A stretch of DNA of 64,000 bases from positions 124,001 through 188,000 of the forward strand of contig NZ_JAYKGK010000003.1 of assembly GCF_036860675.1 (NCBI RefSeq). The letters run 5' to 3'. Of this stretch, positions 45,179 through 53,699 are shown in pieces. Numbering within the stretch: the stretch's first letter is position 1; every line of letters begins with the position of its first letter. A model generated the notes under the pieces. It did not search any database. It saw only the letters and a program-made list of their open reading frames with translations, and was not told the origin of the DNA. The DNA is from Rosettibacter primus (lineage in GTDB: Bacteria; Bacteroidota; Ignavibacteria; Ignavibacteriales; Melioribacteraceae). Made by a program: the position numbers and the translations under genes.

Positions 45179-46279
45179 TTATTCAATTACTTTAACTTTT
45201 TGATCTTCTTTTACAATATTTTGACCAACAACTATAACTGTATCTCCAACATTCAAACCATCTGTTATTTCGATTTGACCATCATTCAAAATTCCTGTTT
45301 TTACTTCTTTTAATTTTGCTTTGCCGTTATTAATTACAAATAAAAAATATTTTTTTACTGGAGTTTGCAAGCCTGTTTCTCTGTCAATCTTTACTTCTGT
45401 TTGTGTTAACAAAGCAAATTCTGGAACTACAATTGTGTTCGGATGACTTTCTACTTCAATTAAAAATTCACCAAACATTCCTGATTTTAATCTGCTATCA
45501 TTCGACAAAATAGAAATTTCAACTTCCAGAGCTTTTGACAACTGGTCAATGGAAGTATTCATCTTCACTACTTTACCATCGAATTCTGTATTCATAATTG
45601 ACGGAAATTTTATACGAACATTTTGACCTGTTTTTATTAACTGAATATCCTTCCCTGTTATATAAACTTTCGATTTCATTTTTGAAGGAGAAATAACCTG
45701 AGCAACTGGCTGTCCCATATTTATCATTTGATTCTCTTCAACATAAAGTGCTGCAACATAACCATCAAAAGGAGCTTTTATAAAAGTATTCTCAAATTGT
45801 TCTTTTGCCTGTTCGTAAGCTGCTTTTGCCTGATTGAGTGAATTTTCTGCGGATTCTTTTGCTGCTTTAATTTGATCAAACTGCTGTTGACTTATTGCTT
45901 TCTCAGAAAACAATTTTTGCATTCTTTCGAAATCCTGCATTGCCAATTTTGCCTGAACTTCTGCAGTCTTCAATGCAGAATTTGCAATTTCCAATCCCTG
46001 CTTTTGAACATCATTTTTCAATTGTGCAATGATTTGATCTTTTGAAACAGACATTCCAGGTTTAACAAATATCTTTTCTACCCTTTCTGCTGCTTTACTG
46101 TAAACAATCACATCCTCTTCAGCAGAGATAGTTCCTGTTGTATGAACATATTTCGATATTGATTCTAATCTCACTTTATAAATTTTTACAGGAACAGGTT
46201 TATCAACATTATTATCTTCCTTTTTTGAGCAACCAATTATAATTGTTAATAAAATTAATAGAATTATTTTCTTGTTCAT
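45179..46279 (-). CDS. RND efflux membrane fusion lipoprotein
   Basis: 366 residues with a lipobox (LLTIIIGC). The usual MFP order is seen: biotinyl-lipoyl half VYSKAAERVEKIFVKPGMSVSKDQIIAQL, an alpha-helical hairpin with coiled coil (about 90-160; ISQQQFDQIKAAKESAENSLNQAKAAYEQAK), the second lipoyl half APFDGYVAALYVEENQMI, and a beta-barrel/membrane-proximal end. It links the RND pump with the outer-membrane channel. 14 bases separate it from the pump gene and 12 from the TolC gene. Confidence 0.95.
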   Translation of the reverse strand: MNKKIILLILLTIIIGCSKKEDNNVDKPVPVKIYKVRLESISKYVHTTGTISAEEDVIVYSKAAERVEKIFVKPGMSVSKDQIIAQLKNDVQKQGLEIANSALKTAEVQAKLAMQDFERMQKLFSEKAISQQQFDQIKAAKESAENSLNQAKAAYEQAKEQFENTFIKAPFDGYVAALYVEENQMINMGQPVAQVISPSKMKSKVYITGKDIQLIKTGQNVRIKFPSIMNTEFDGKVVKMNTSIDQLSKALEVEISILSNDSRLKSGMFGEFLIEVESHPNTIVVPEFALLTQTEVKIDRETGLQTPVKKYFLFVINNGKAKLKEVKTGILNDGQIEITDGLNVGDTVIVVGQNIVKEDQKVKVIE

Positions 46280-46291
46280 TTTATCCTCAAA

Positions 46292-47626
46292 TTATTTCCA
46301 GATTTTGTCTAATAAACCGATTGATTTTAATAAATTAAGTTGACTTATATTGTAATTATAAATTCCCTGAAGATAATCACTTTTACTTTTTGTATAGAGC
46401 AATTGAGCATTTAATACATCAAGCTGATTGACCATTCCCTGGGAATAAAGCAAATTTGATATACGAAGACTTTCTTTGTATTGTTCAAGTGCATCTTTAA
46501 GACTCTGCAAATTTTTAGAAGCTTCTTTAAAACTGTAATAACACTGTTCAACATCTAAATCAACTGCATACTGCATTTGTGATAAATATAAATTCATCTG
46601 CTCTGATTTAATTTTTGCAATTTGATAATCAAGAATTTTTTTCCCTCCTTCAAATAAATTCCATGATACAGCAAGAGTTAACGACTTTGACCTGATGTAG
46701 TCACTCCATGTAACTTTTGAATTTTCCATTGGTGCCGCATGGTCTACACTTGCTGTCAATGCTACAGTAGGCATAAAATTACCAAGTGCAATTTTTTCTC
46801 CCTCTTTTGCTGCATCTTTCTGATATAACAGTGATTTGACGTCGTTTCTATTTTCCTTTGAGATGACTTTTAATTCTTCAAGCGAAATATTTTCATAATC
46901 TTTCAGAAAATCTTTTTTATCGAGAGTATCAACCACAATTAAAGAATCAGTAAGCGGGATATTTAACAGGCTTTTCAATCTTTGAAGAGCCATTTTTTTA
47001 TTTGAAAGTGCGGATTCATAAACTGGAAGTGTTGATGAATATTGAGCTTTTGCTCGCTGCAAATCTAATTCTGTTGCAGTTCCTGCATTATAAAATTTTT
47101 CAACCTGTTCCAAATTCTGTTTTGCAACTTTGACTGCTTCTTCTGCAGTTTTGCAGATTTCATCTGCAAGGATAATTGCATAATAAGCCTGCATTGAACC
47201 TAAAACTGTTTCTTCTTCTTTTCCCTCGAGTTCTTCTTTTAGAGATTTTCTAATGCTTTTTTGAATATTGTAATTATACCATCTGCTTCCACCTGTAAAA
47301 ATTGGAAGTGTAAGATTAAATGAGTGCTGGAAATTGTATGGGGTTCCTACCACAAATCTTTGACCCATAAAAACAAAAACTGGAAGTTCAATATTTTTTT
47401 GTGCAATCCCCTGATATGATAAAGTTGGCAGAAAGTATGAAAGTGATTTCCATGTTTCTAAATTCTGAACATCATAATCGAGCGATTTTGCTTTAAGTGA
47501 AAGATTTTCTTTCAAAGAAATATCAACAACATTTTTCCAGGATAAATAAATTATTCTTTTATCCGTTTGACCATATAAGATAAAAGAAAAAAGAAAAATC
47601 ACTATAAATAATTTACTTCGAAGCAT
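46292..47626 (-). CDS. TolC-family outer-membrane channel
   Basis: 444 residues with signal peptide (FIVIFLFSFILYGQ). Two OEP repeats of long helices: SLKAKSLDYDVQNLETWKSLSYFLPTLSYQG with ILADEICKTAEEAVKVAKQNLEQVEKFYNAGTATELDLQRAKAQ, and the second ending YKESLRISNLLYSQGMVNQLDVLNAQLLYTKSKSDYLQG. The LDLQRAKAQ/LDVLNAQLLY repeats are TolC hallmarks. First gene of the pump operon, 148 bases after tetR on the same strand. Confidence 0.95.
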   Translation of the reverse strand: MLRSKLFIVIFLFSFILYGQTDKRIIYLSWKNVVDISLKENLSLKAKSLDYDVQNLETWKSLSYFLPTLSYQGIAQKNIELPVFVFMGQRFVVGTPYNFQHSFNLTLPIFTGGSRWYNYNIQKSIRKSLKEELEGKEEETVLGSMQAYYAIILADEICKTAEEAVKVAKQNLEQVEKFYNAGTATELDLQRAKAQYSSTLPVYESALSNKKMALQRLKSLLNIPLTDSLIVVDTLDKKDFLKDYENISLEELKVISKENRNDVKSLLYQKDAAKEGEKIALGNFMPTVALTASVDHAAPMENSKVTWSDYIRSKSLTLAVSWNLFEGGKKILDYQIAKIKSEQMNLYLSQMQYAVDLDVEQCYYSFKEASKNLQSLKDALEQYKESLRISNLLYSQGMVNQLDVLNAQLLYTKSKSDYLQGIYNYNISQLNLLKSIGLLDKIWK

Positions 47627-47774
47627 AATTGATATCCTTATAGTTCCATTTAAAATTATTTTTAAAAAACTTGATACAATAGACGAACTTTTACTTAAAA
47701 AGTTGTGACTTTTTAATTTTTATACTACAATACCCCATAGTTTAAGTTTAATATCAAACCGGTTGAATAATATG

Positions 47775-48374
47775 TCAATCTTTAACTTCTTTATAAAAAT
47801 TATTCCACAATTTCAGCATTTCTTTATCTATGTTTTTCAAATTACCTTCGAGCAAAAGACGCAATGCAATACCATCATTTGAATAAATAAACATACGGGC
47901 AATTTGTTCATCAGTCATTGGAGATGAAAATTCTTTTTTTCTTCTTGCAGATTTTACAATGTTAGTCCATTCATTTAATTCTTCTCGCAATGCTTTTTTA
48001 ATTTTATTCTGAAAATCAGGGAATAATTTCATAGCATCAAACAAAATAGTAATATAGTTTATGTTAACTGGGGTATTAGATTTAAATAATTCTTTTCTTA
48101 GTGTTGTCATTGTTCTTTTTACTTGTTTTACATAATCGTGATAAAAATCCCGCAATGAATCGTGTGAAAGTTTAGAGTAATCTATCTGCATTTTTTCGAA
48201 ATAATAGGTGTTGATTACTTCCATAAACAATTGTTCTTTACTTGAAAAGTAGTGGTAAAACCCTCCTTTTGATAAGCCAGTTTCCCTTACAATATCTCTC
48301 AGTGTAACTTCTTTATAATTTTTCTGAAGAAATAATTTAAAAGCTGTTCTAAGTATATGATCTTTTGTATTCAT
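47775..48374 (-). CDS. TetR-family regulator of the RND operon
   Basis: 199 residues. The N-terminal helix-turn-helix is ILRTAFKLFLQKNYKEVTLRDIVRETGLSKGGFYHYFSSKEQLFMEVINTYY, typical of TetR/AcrR; the C-terminal ligand domain is unrelated in sequence, as usual. An imperfect palindrome lies 4 bases before the ATG. The gene is immediately upstream of tolC-mfp-rnd on the same strand. Repression of itself and the pump operon, relieved by pump substrates, is the family's normal role; here it is inferred. Confidence 0.94.
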   Translation of the reverse strand: MNTKDHILRTAFKLFLQKNYKEVTLRDIVRETGLSKGGFYHYFSSKEQLFMEVINTYYFEKMQIDYSKLSHDSLRDFYHDYVKQVKRTMTTLRKELFKSNTPVNINYITILFDAMKLFPDFQNKIKKALREELNEWTNIVKSARRKKEFSSPMTDEQIARMFIYSNDGIALRLLLEGNLKNIDKEMLKLWNNFYKEVKD

Positions 48375-48378
48375 ATAA

Positions 48379-48396
48379 ATACCGACCGTTTGGTAT
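48379..48396 (-). promoter_or_regulatory. Candidate TetR operator
   Basis: ATACCGACCGTTTGGTAT: the half-sites match at 7 of 9 positions (ATACCGACC / ATACCAAAC). It abuts the start codon of the TetR-type gene, the usual place for an autoregulatory operator, and the ACCGACC-like core is common among TetR-family sites. No equally good copy is seen in the 148 bases before tolC. Confidence 0.6.
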
Positions 48397-48636
48397 GTGC
48401 AATAATATAAAGATAAGTTAAATCATTCAATGCATCAGAAGAATATATTTTTGAAAGTTATATTTTGTTCATAACAATATTACTTTATCTCAATACATGG
48501 CAGCTTGAGTATATAATAAACTTTATTATAATTTGTTTATCTAAAAAAATAATCTTAACAAAACGAACTAAGTGATGCGTATTACATTTCGTATTATAAC
48601 TGGTATGATTTTAAAATGAAATTTAAGATGGTTTTA

Positions 48637-48684
48637 AGAACCACTAAGAAAAATATAAGTATTAAAAATATTCTTAGTGGTTCT
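48637..48684. repeat. 14-base perfect inverted repeat (AGAACCACTAAGAA)
   Basis: AGAACCACTAAGAA (48637-48650) and TTCTTAGTGGTTCT (48671-48684) are perfect inverted copies, 20 bases apart. It lies 12 bases beyond the stop of the radical SAM gene, on its 3' side, so it could end that transcript, but no T run follows the stem. ACCACTAAGA-type units also occur as dispersed repeats in other bacteria (general knowledge, unchecked). Confidence 0.7.
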
Positions 48685-48695
48685 CAAGTCATTAT

Positions 48696-49907
48696 TTATA
48701 ATTTGGGAACTGATCTCAAAAATGTCCCAAACATTTTTTGTTCTTCAAGACGGCAGGACCAGACAAGGTCGTCATTCCATACTGTAATGTCGGGACAACC
48801 ATCGCACATGCTCTGTCGGCCATCCTGCATAAAGTCAACTGGCTGAATAAACATTATAGTTTGCATGTGTGCTTTCTTAAAAATTCTAAAAGGATTCTTT
48901 AACATGTTTACCATCGCTTTTCTCAATCCTTTGTCAAAAGGCCATAAAAGAAGCATTGCAGTTCTTCCCCTTCGAGTTGTTTTTGGAGAGGCATAAGAAA
49001 GATATGTGCCTTTGAATAAATGATGTGCTATCATTACGAGTTCTAAAAATTTTGGACCAGTATAGCCATAGATTTTTTTCTTCGTTCCGATTCTTTCTGT
49101 CAATAACCATTTGAAAGACTCAACTTTCTCTGTTCCATTCAAATAAGCACAAGGGGTAAATTCAGGATAATATTCTCTAACAACTTTCAAAACATCTATA
49201 GAAAGTATATCAACTTTTCTGTCAATATCTGAATGATAAGAAATGTTCTGCCAGTCGATCTTTTGCCCACCGGCATACCAATCAAATGGCAATGATGGTA
49301 CAACATGACGAAAACATATAAATACCATTGTGTGAACAATATCAATATTCTCTGCAGCCCATTTTATTAATTCAGGAGTATATTGTAATGTATCTTCATA
49401 AACTGTCGAATTGAATGAGCAGGCAATACCACCTACATCAGCAAGCATCTTCGCATATTGATAACGGAGTTCGTTCAATTCGACTTCATTTTTCCCTCTC
49501 CATTTCCCTCCACGGCCTTGCTTGCTGTCAACATGAAATGTAAATCCAAAAACTCCTGCCTTTTTCAAATCTTTTAATAAATCTTTTGTTAATGCAGCTC
49601 CATTAGTATTTACTATTGGTTTTAACCCTCTTTTTTTAATCTCAGCAACAATTTCAACTATTTGAGGATGTAATAGCGGGTCTCCACCTGCTATCGAAAT
49701 ACAATCAGAATTTCTTTTTTGCTGAAATACATCCAGTTCATGTTTGATTACATCAAGAGGTTTATGAGAGTTTTTTTCGTTCTCTCGATAACAACCATCA
49801 CATGCAAGATTACACATTGCAGTTGGTTCAAGCCAGGAAATTGCATTGTCTGGAAGTGTCCATGGTAATCGATATAATTCACGATGGTTAAGAATTGAAT
49901 CTGCCAT
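48696..49907 (-). CDS. Radical SAM protein of unknown substrate
   Basis: 403 residues from ATG 49907, chosen because GAGGGGA precedes it; a TTG start at 49919 is possible. The [4Fe-4S] motif is CNLACDGC (Cys-x3-Cys-x2-Cys), followed by SIAGGDPLLHPQIVEIV (GGxP) and PIVNTNGAAL. The middle region has WYAGGQKIDW. The C-terminus holds MCDGCPDITVWNDDLVWSCRLEEQ, a cluster of three Cys that might bind a second Fe-S centre, like a short SPASM motif. No precursor peptide or methyltransferase is adjacent. Substrate is unknown. Confidence 0.88.
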   Translation of the reverse strand: MADSILNHRELYRLPWTLPDNAISWLEPTAMCNLACDGCYRENEKNSHKPLDVIKHELDVFQQKRNSDCISIAGGDPLLHPQIVEIVAEIKKRGLKPIVNTNGAALTKDLLKDLKKAGVFGFTFHVDSKQGRGGKWRGKNEVELNELRYQYAKMLADVGGIACSFNSTVYEDTLQYTPELIKWAAENIDIVHTMVFICFRHVVPSLPFDWYAGGQKIDWQNISYHSDIDRKVDILSIDVLKVVREYYPEFTPCAYLNGTEKVESFKWLLTERIGTKKKIYGYTGPKFLELVMIAHHLFKGTYLSYASPKTTRRGRTAMLLLWPFDKGLRKAMVNMLKNPFRIFKKAHMQTIMFIQPVDFMQDGRQSMCDGCPDITVWNDDLVWSCRLEEQKMFGTFLRSVPKL

Positions 49908-50302
49908 AGTTCCCCTCAATTTATTTTAGAAAGACTAATTTTTTTCTTATTACGAAATAATGAAGCTTATTTAATAATGGCAGAGACTACATAAATCAAT
50001 TTTTTACAATAAAAATGTAATAAAATCATTTCTTAATGGAAAAAATATTTTAACTAAATATTCATTATTAATAAAGATTTAATACAAAAAATCAATATAA
50101 AATCCATCAATAAAAATAGGTCGATTATAAGCATCAACCTTTTATGATATTGAATAATCTTGATTTGAATAAAATTGGCTACAAAAAAAATATAAAAACT
50201 AAATCTATACTTGAATATGAATTCAATATTTAATGAAGATGAAAAATTATATATAGAATAAGATTTTTATTTGTGCAGATTAAAATATAAACTGTAGGTA
50301 AA

Positions 50303-50386
50303 ATGAAATTGTTAAGTAAAAGAAGAGGCTGTTTCATCATTTTAATTTTTTCCATTTCTATGGTAATGGGAATTCAGAATCTTTAA
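50303..50386 (+). CDS. Possible 27-residue hydrophobic peptide
   Basis: ATG at 50303 reads MKLLSKRRGCFIILIFSISM, then seven residues and a stop at 50384-50386. It is a basic N-terminus with a hydrophobic helix, the shape of small membrane peptides or type I toxins. GTAGGT lies about 5 bases upstream as a weak ribosome site. It straddles the left end of the MITE-like element, so it may be chance. Very uncertain. Confidence 0.18.
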   Translation: MKLLSKRRGCFIILIFSISMVMGIQNL

Positions 50387-50452
50387 ATATTCAAATCCAA
50401 CTTTCATATGAATAACATTTCTATATTTAAAATCTTTTGAAATAGCCTCTTC
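50322..50452. mobile_element. MITE-like element with 15-base inverted termini
   Basis: Left end GAAGAGGCTGTTTCA (50322-50336), right end TGAAATAGCCTCTTC (50438-50452), 14 of 15 matched, with further partial matching inward (ATTTTAA on each arm). TAAAA lies next to the left end and one base beyond the right end, as a possible target duplication. No transposase gene. GAGGCTGTTTCA resembles the ends of several insertion sequences; family assignment is not made. Confidence 0.55.
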
Positions 50453-50482
50453 ATAAAATTTGAGATTATATTTAACTAATGT

Positions 50483-52345
50483 TTACTTCATCAAAATAAA
50501 TTTCTTAGTTTGAATAAAATTATTTGCTTCTAATCGATAAAAATAAACACCAGAAGAAATTCTCCCGGATGAACTAGATGAACTTTCAGCAGAAAAGCTC
50601 ACTGTATAAATTCCTGCATTTTGATATTCATCAACAATTACTGCTACTTCATTGCCAAGAATATCATAAACTTTCAGCGTAACATGTGCATTTTCAGGAA
50701 TTTCATATTTTATTGTTGTTGCAGGATTAAATGGGTTAGGATAATTTTGATATAAAACATAAGATAAAGGAATTAACTTTACTTCTTCATCTTTAACATC
50801 AGTTAATGGTTGTCCAGGATATTTATTTGTAATTTTCATTGCATAACTTCCGTAACCTGAATATTTAAATACTTTTATATAATAAGTACCCGCCAGTGCA
50901 TTTTTATATGACATTATTTCCTTAGTTCCTCCAGTTCCTGATGAGGAAATTTGATTACCATTAGCATCATATAAAGCGAGGTCAATATCAAGTGTAGAAT
51001 CAGAATCAGTTCTAACATAAAGTGAATCCCAATTTGATGACAAGATTAATTTATAATAATCATTTTCATCATTTATTCCATTTGAATAATAACCAAGATG
51101 ACCCGGATAAACCACCTCAGGATTAATTAAAAATGCTAAAGCCAGATTATCATTTGGTTCAATATCATTAGTAAGTGTTGCTTTCTTAAATTCTGCTGTA
51201 ATTTTATATGAACCATATCCACTGTATTTGACAGCTTTAACAAAATATTTACCAGGTCTCAAATTATTAAAATGTGTTTGTTCATTAATACCTGTGCTGA
51301 TATCATAACTTGCAATTTGAGTTTTGCCATCTACATCGTATAAGAATAAATCTATTTCAAGAGTTTCGTTTGACAATGTCTTAACAATCAATGCTCCATC
51401 TGTTTGAACATCAATATTCCACCAATCAACTTCATCTATATACTTATTTGAATAATAACCTAAATGACCATAATTAACTGTATTACCACTTAAAGAAAAT
51501 GCACCTAAATTCTGTGATTTTTCATAAGTGTCATTATTTTCAATATCATTTGTAGTAATCCCTTCGATAGATGTTTGAACATAAGTACTAATAATTCTGT
51601 ATCCACCGTGCTTGTTGTAACGAGATACCTTAACATAGTAAGTTCCAGGCATAAGATTATTAAAATGTGTCTCTTCAATTAAACCTGTAGAAATATCATA
51701 AGAAGCGATTGATGTTGTTCCATCAACATCATAAATATATAAATCAATATCTGCGGAATCTGACTCTGTTCTAATTTTTAAGCTGCCGTCGTAAGGAATA
51801 ACAACCTTCCACCAATCAACATTGTCTATAACATTAGCTTGATAATAGCCGATATGACCTGTAGATTCAGAATTAAGATTCAACAGTAATGCCTGTTCAA
51901 ATGAATCATTTGGTTCCAAATCATTTGAATAAGGAGCAGGGGTAAATCGATTAAATATAGTATAACTTCCGGAGCCGCTGTATCTTACAGCTTTGATATA
52001 ATATTTCCCAGCCTTTAAGGCATTATGATGTGTTGATTCTCGTTGACCAGTTGATATATCATAAGAAGCGATTGATGTTGTCCCATCAACATCATAAATA
52101 TATAAATCAATATCTAAATTATTCGTGCTGTTTACTTCTACATAAAGACTTCCATCCTCTGGAAGTATAACATACCACCAATCTTCGTCATCGTGATTTT
52201 GTGCATCGGTGTAAAAAAGTGTTCCACTATCACTGGAGTTAAGAGTAAGCGGAGATGCTTGCTGATAGTTATTATTTGGTTCACTCTCAGCAGTAATTTT
52301 AATGTTCAGAAAAAGGAGGAATAATAATAAGAATGATTTTTTCAT
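50483..52345 (-). CDS. Type IX secreted protein with four PPC repeats
   Basis: 620 residues with signal peptide (SFLLLFLLFLNIKITAE) and a good ribosome site (AGAGGTAGCC). Four pre-peptidase C-terminal (PPC) beta domains run about 21-131, 142-254, 265-388 and 392-505; each opens with EPN(D/N) or equivalent, has DDEDWWYV-like WW, LDIDLYIYDVDG and ends Y-x-G-x-G-x-Y. A final domain (about 535-620) starts YQNYPNPFNPATTIKYEIPE and ends FIQTKKFILMK, the T9SS type A sorting signal of Ignavibacteria. No catalytic domain is present, so it is a binding or structural surface protein. Confidence 0.95.
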   Translation of the reverse strand: MKKSFLLLFLLFLNIKITAESEPNNNYQQASPLTLNSSDSGTLFYTDAQNHDDEDWWYVILPEDGSLYVEVNSTNNLDIDLYIYDVDGTTSIASYDISTGQRESTHHNALKAGKYYIKAVRYSGSGSYTIFNRFTPAPYSNDLEPNDSFEQALLLNLNSESTGHIGYYQANVIDNVDWWKVVIPYDGSLKIRTESDSADIDLYIYDVDGTTSIASYDISTGLIEETHFNNLMPGTYYVKVSRYNKHGGYRIISTYVQTSIEGITTNDIENNDTYEKSQNLGAFSLSGNTVNYGHLGYYSNKYIDEVDWWNIDVQTDGALIVKTLSNETLEIDLFLYDVDGKTQIASYDISTGINEQTHFNNLRPGKYFVKAVKYSGYGSYKITAEFKKATLTNDIEPNDNLALAFLINPEVVYPGHLGYYSNGINDENDYYKLILSSNWDSLYVRTDSDSTLDIDLALYDANGNQISSSGTGGTKEIMSYKNALAGTYYIKVFKYSGYGSYAMKITNKYPGQPLTDVKDEEVKLIPLSYVLYQNYPNPFNPATTIKYEIPENAHVTLKVYDILGNEVAVIVDEYQNAGIYTVSFSAESSSSSSGRISSGVYFYRLEANNFIQTKKFILMK

Positions 52346-52554
52346 GGCTACCTCTTGATGAATTAGAAATTTGGCAATTTGTAAGGAGGGTTACATTTTG
52401 AGCTTACATATAATTTTTCAATGAACTAAGAAAACAGAAGAAATAATACTCTATTATTCACAAGTTAATTTATACAATAATTCATGAAGAAAAAACTTGT
52501 TTACATTAAATGTGATTTAAATCTGATAATGGGGTTACAAAAGGAAAATAATAA

Positions 52555-53682
52555 TCAACCCAGCTTTTTATGAAATCTTCGCGAACTTAAAAAGAGAATT
52601 ACCAATCCCATTAGAAAAAGAACAACTAATTCTTTCCATAATTCATAAAGACCATTTCCCTTTAGAATTACTCCTCTTATAATAATTAAAAAATATTTTA
52701 ATGGAATTATGTAAGTAATAAATTGTATTATTTGCGGCATGTTTTCAATAGGGAATACAAAACCAGAAAAATAAATCATTGGTAACATAACACCAAAAAC
52801 TGTTACCATCATAGCTTGCTGTTGAGTTTTTGATATTGTTGATACAAACAATCCCAGACCAAGTGTTGTAAGTGTAAAAACTAAAGATGCTAAAAAGAAT
52901 AAAAAAATATTTCCTCTAATTGAAATTCCAAACCAGAAGACCATTACAGAATTTATTAGTAAAATGATTACAAAACTTATTATAACAAATGGCAAAATTT
53001 TACCAAGTATAAGCTGCCATGGTTTAATTGGTGTTACAATTAACTGTTCTAAAGTTCCCACCTCTTTTTCTTTTACTATTGCAAGTGATGTTAAAAGCAT
53101 TGTCATTATCATTAAAAGCAATGCTGTAATTGCAGGAACCATGAACACTCTTGTTTTTAATTCCGGATTATACCAGATTCTTACAGCTGGCTGAATTGAC
53201 CTTGTAACAATAGTTATACCTCTCTTTGCAGCAAAATCTTTAATTATGTCCTGAGAAAATTCTGAAGTTATTGCTTGAATATAACCAATTGAAATTGAAC
53301 CTTTAGTACCATCAGAACCATCAATTAACAGCTGAATTTTTGAAGTTAACCCGCTGTAAATATTTTTTTCAAAATTCACAGGAATTACAATCCCAACATT
53401 GGCTTTACCACTAAGAATATATTCTTCAATTTCTTTGTATTCGTTTGTGGATTGTTTTAATGTAAAATAGCCGGAGTTAATAAGTTTTTCTAAGTACTTT
53501 TTGCTTAAGTAAGATTTATCCTGATTAAAAACAATAATATCAATGTTATTTACATCGAATGTTGCTGCATATCCTAAAAGTAAAGTTTGTAAAACAGGAG
53601 CAATTAAAACAATTAAAAACATTTTCGGGTCACGCTTTAATTGCTGAAGTTCTTTTTTAATAAAATAAATTAAAGTTTGCAT
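52555..53682 (-). CDS. ABC-2 type exporter permease
   Basis: 375 residues. An N-terminal helix (LIVLIAPVLQTLLLGYAATFDV) precedes a periplasmic domain with IIVFNQDKSYLSKKYLEKLINSGYF, and five C-terminal helices containing TSLAIVKEKEVGTLEQLIVTPIKPWQLILGKILPFVIISF, the conserved EKEVGTxEQL(x)VTP loop of YhhJ/YbhR-like permeases. It pairs with the paralogous permease 17 bases upstream and the ATPase gene. Likely exports a drug, lipid or polysaccharide precursor; substrate unknown. Confidence 0.93.
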   Translation of the reverse strand: MQTLIYFIKKELQQLKRDPKMFLIVLIAPVLQTLLLGYAATFDVNNIDIIVFNQDKSYLSKKYLEKLINSGYFTLKQSTNEYKEIEEYILSGKANVGIVIPVNFEKNIYSGLTSKIQLLIDGSDGTKGSISIGYIQAITSEFSQDIIKDFAAKRGITIVTRSIQPAVRIWYNPELKTRVFMVPAITALLLMIMTMLLTSLAIVKEKEVGTLEQLIVTPIKPWQLILGKILPFVIISFVIILLINSVMVFWFGISIRGNIFLFFLASLVFTLTTLGLGLFVSTISKTQQQAMMVTVFGVMLPMIYFSGFVFPIENMPQIIQFITYIIPLKYFLIIIRGVILKGNGLYELWKELVVLFLMGLVILFLSSRRFHKKLG

Positions 53683-53699
53683 CTATATTTATTGTTTAA

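Larger units (their letters stand above)
48375..48695. other. Intergenic, 321 bases, holding the tetR promoter and an inverted repeat
   Basis: Contains the candidate TetR operator and a 14-base perfect inverted repeat at 48637-48684. A short plus-strand frame starting at 48616 overlaps the radical SAM gene and has no good ribosome site, so it is not taken as a gene. The rest is A+T-rich without a visible structure. Confidence 0.55.
49908..50482. other. Intergenic, about 575 bases, with a miniature inverted-repeat element
   Basis: Largest gene-free stretch in the window. It contains a 15-base near-perfect inverted repeat bounding about 131 bases near its right end. A possible 27-codon hydrophobic frame (50303-50386, plus strand) overlaps that element. 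The rest is very A+T-rich with no clear motif. No tRNA or known RNA family recognised. Confidence 0.5.

Noticed and set aside
47757..47764. AACCGGTT palindrome between tetR and tolC as a second operator
   Set aside because: Only 8 bases, and dissimilar to the palindrome at the tetR start apart from ACCG.
48616..48846. Plus-strand frame of 76 codons with an ATG
   Set aside because: More than half lies antisense inside the radical SAM gene, whose motifs are clear; its remaining part is an inverted repeat. No ribosome site and no recognisable motif.
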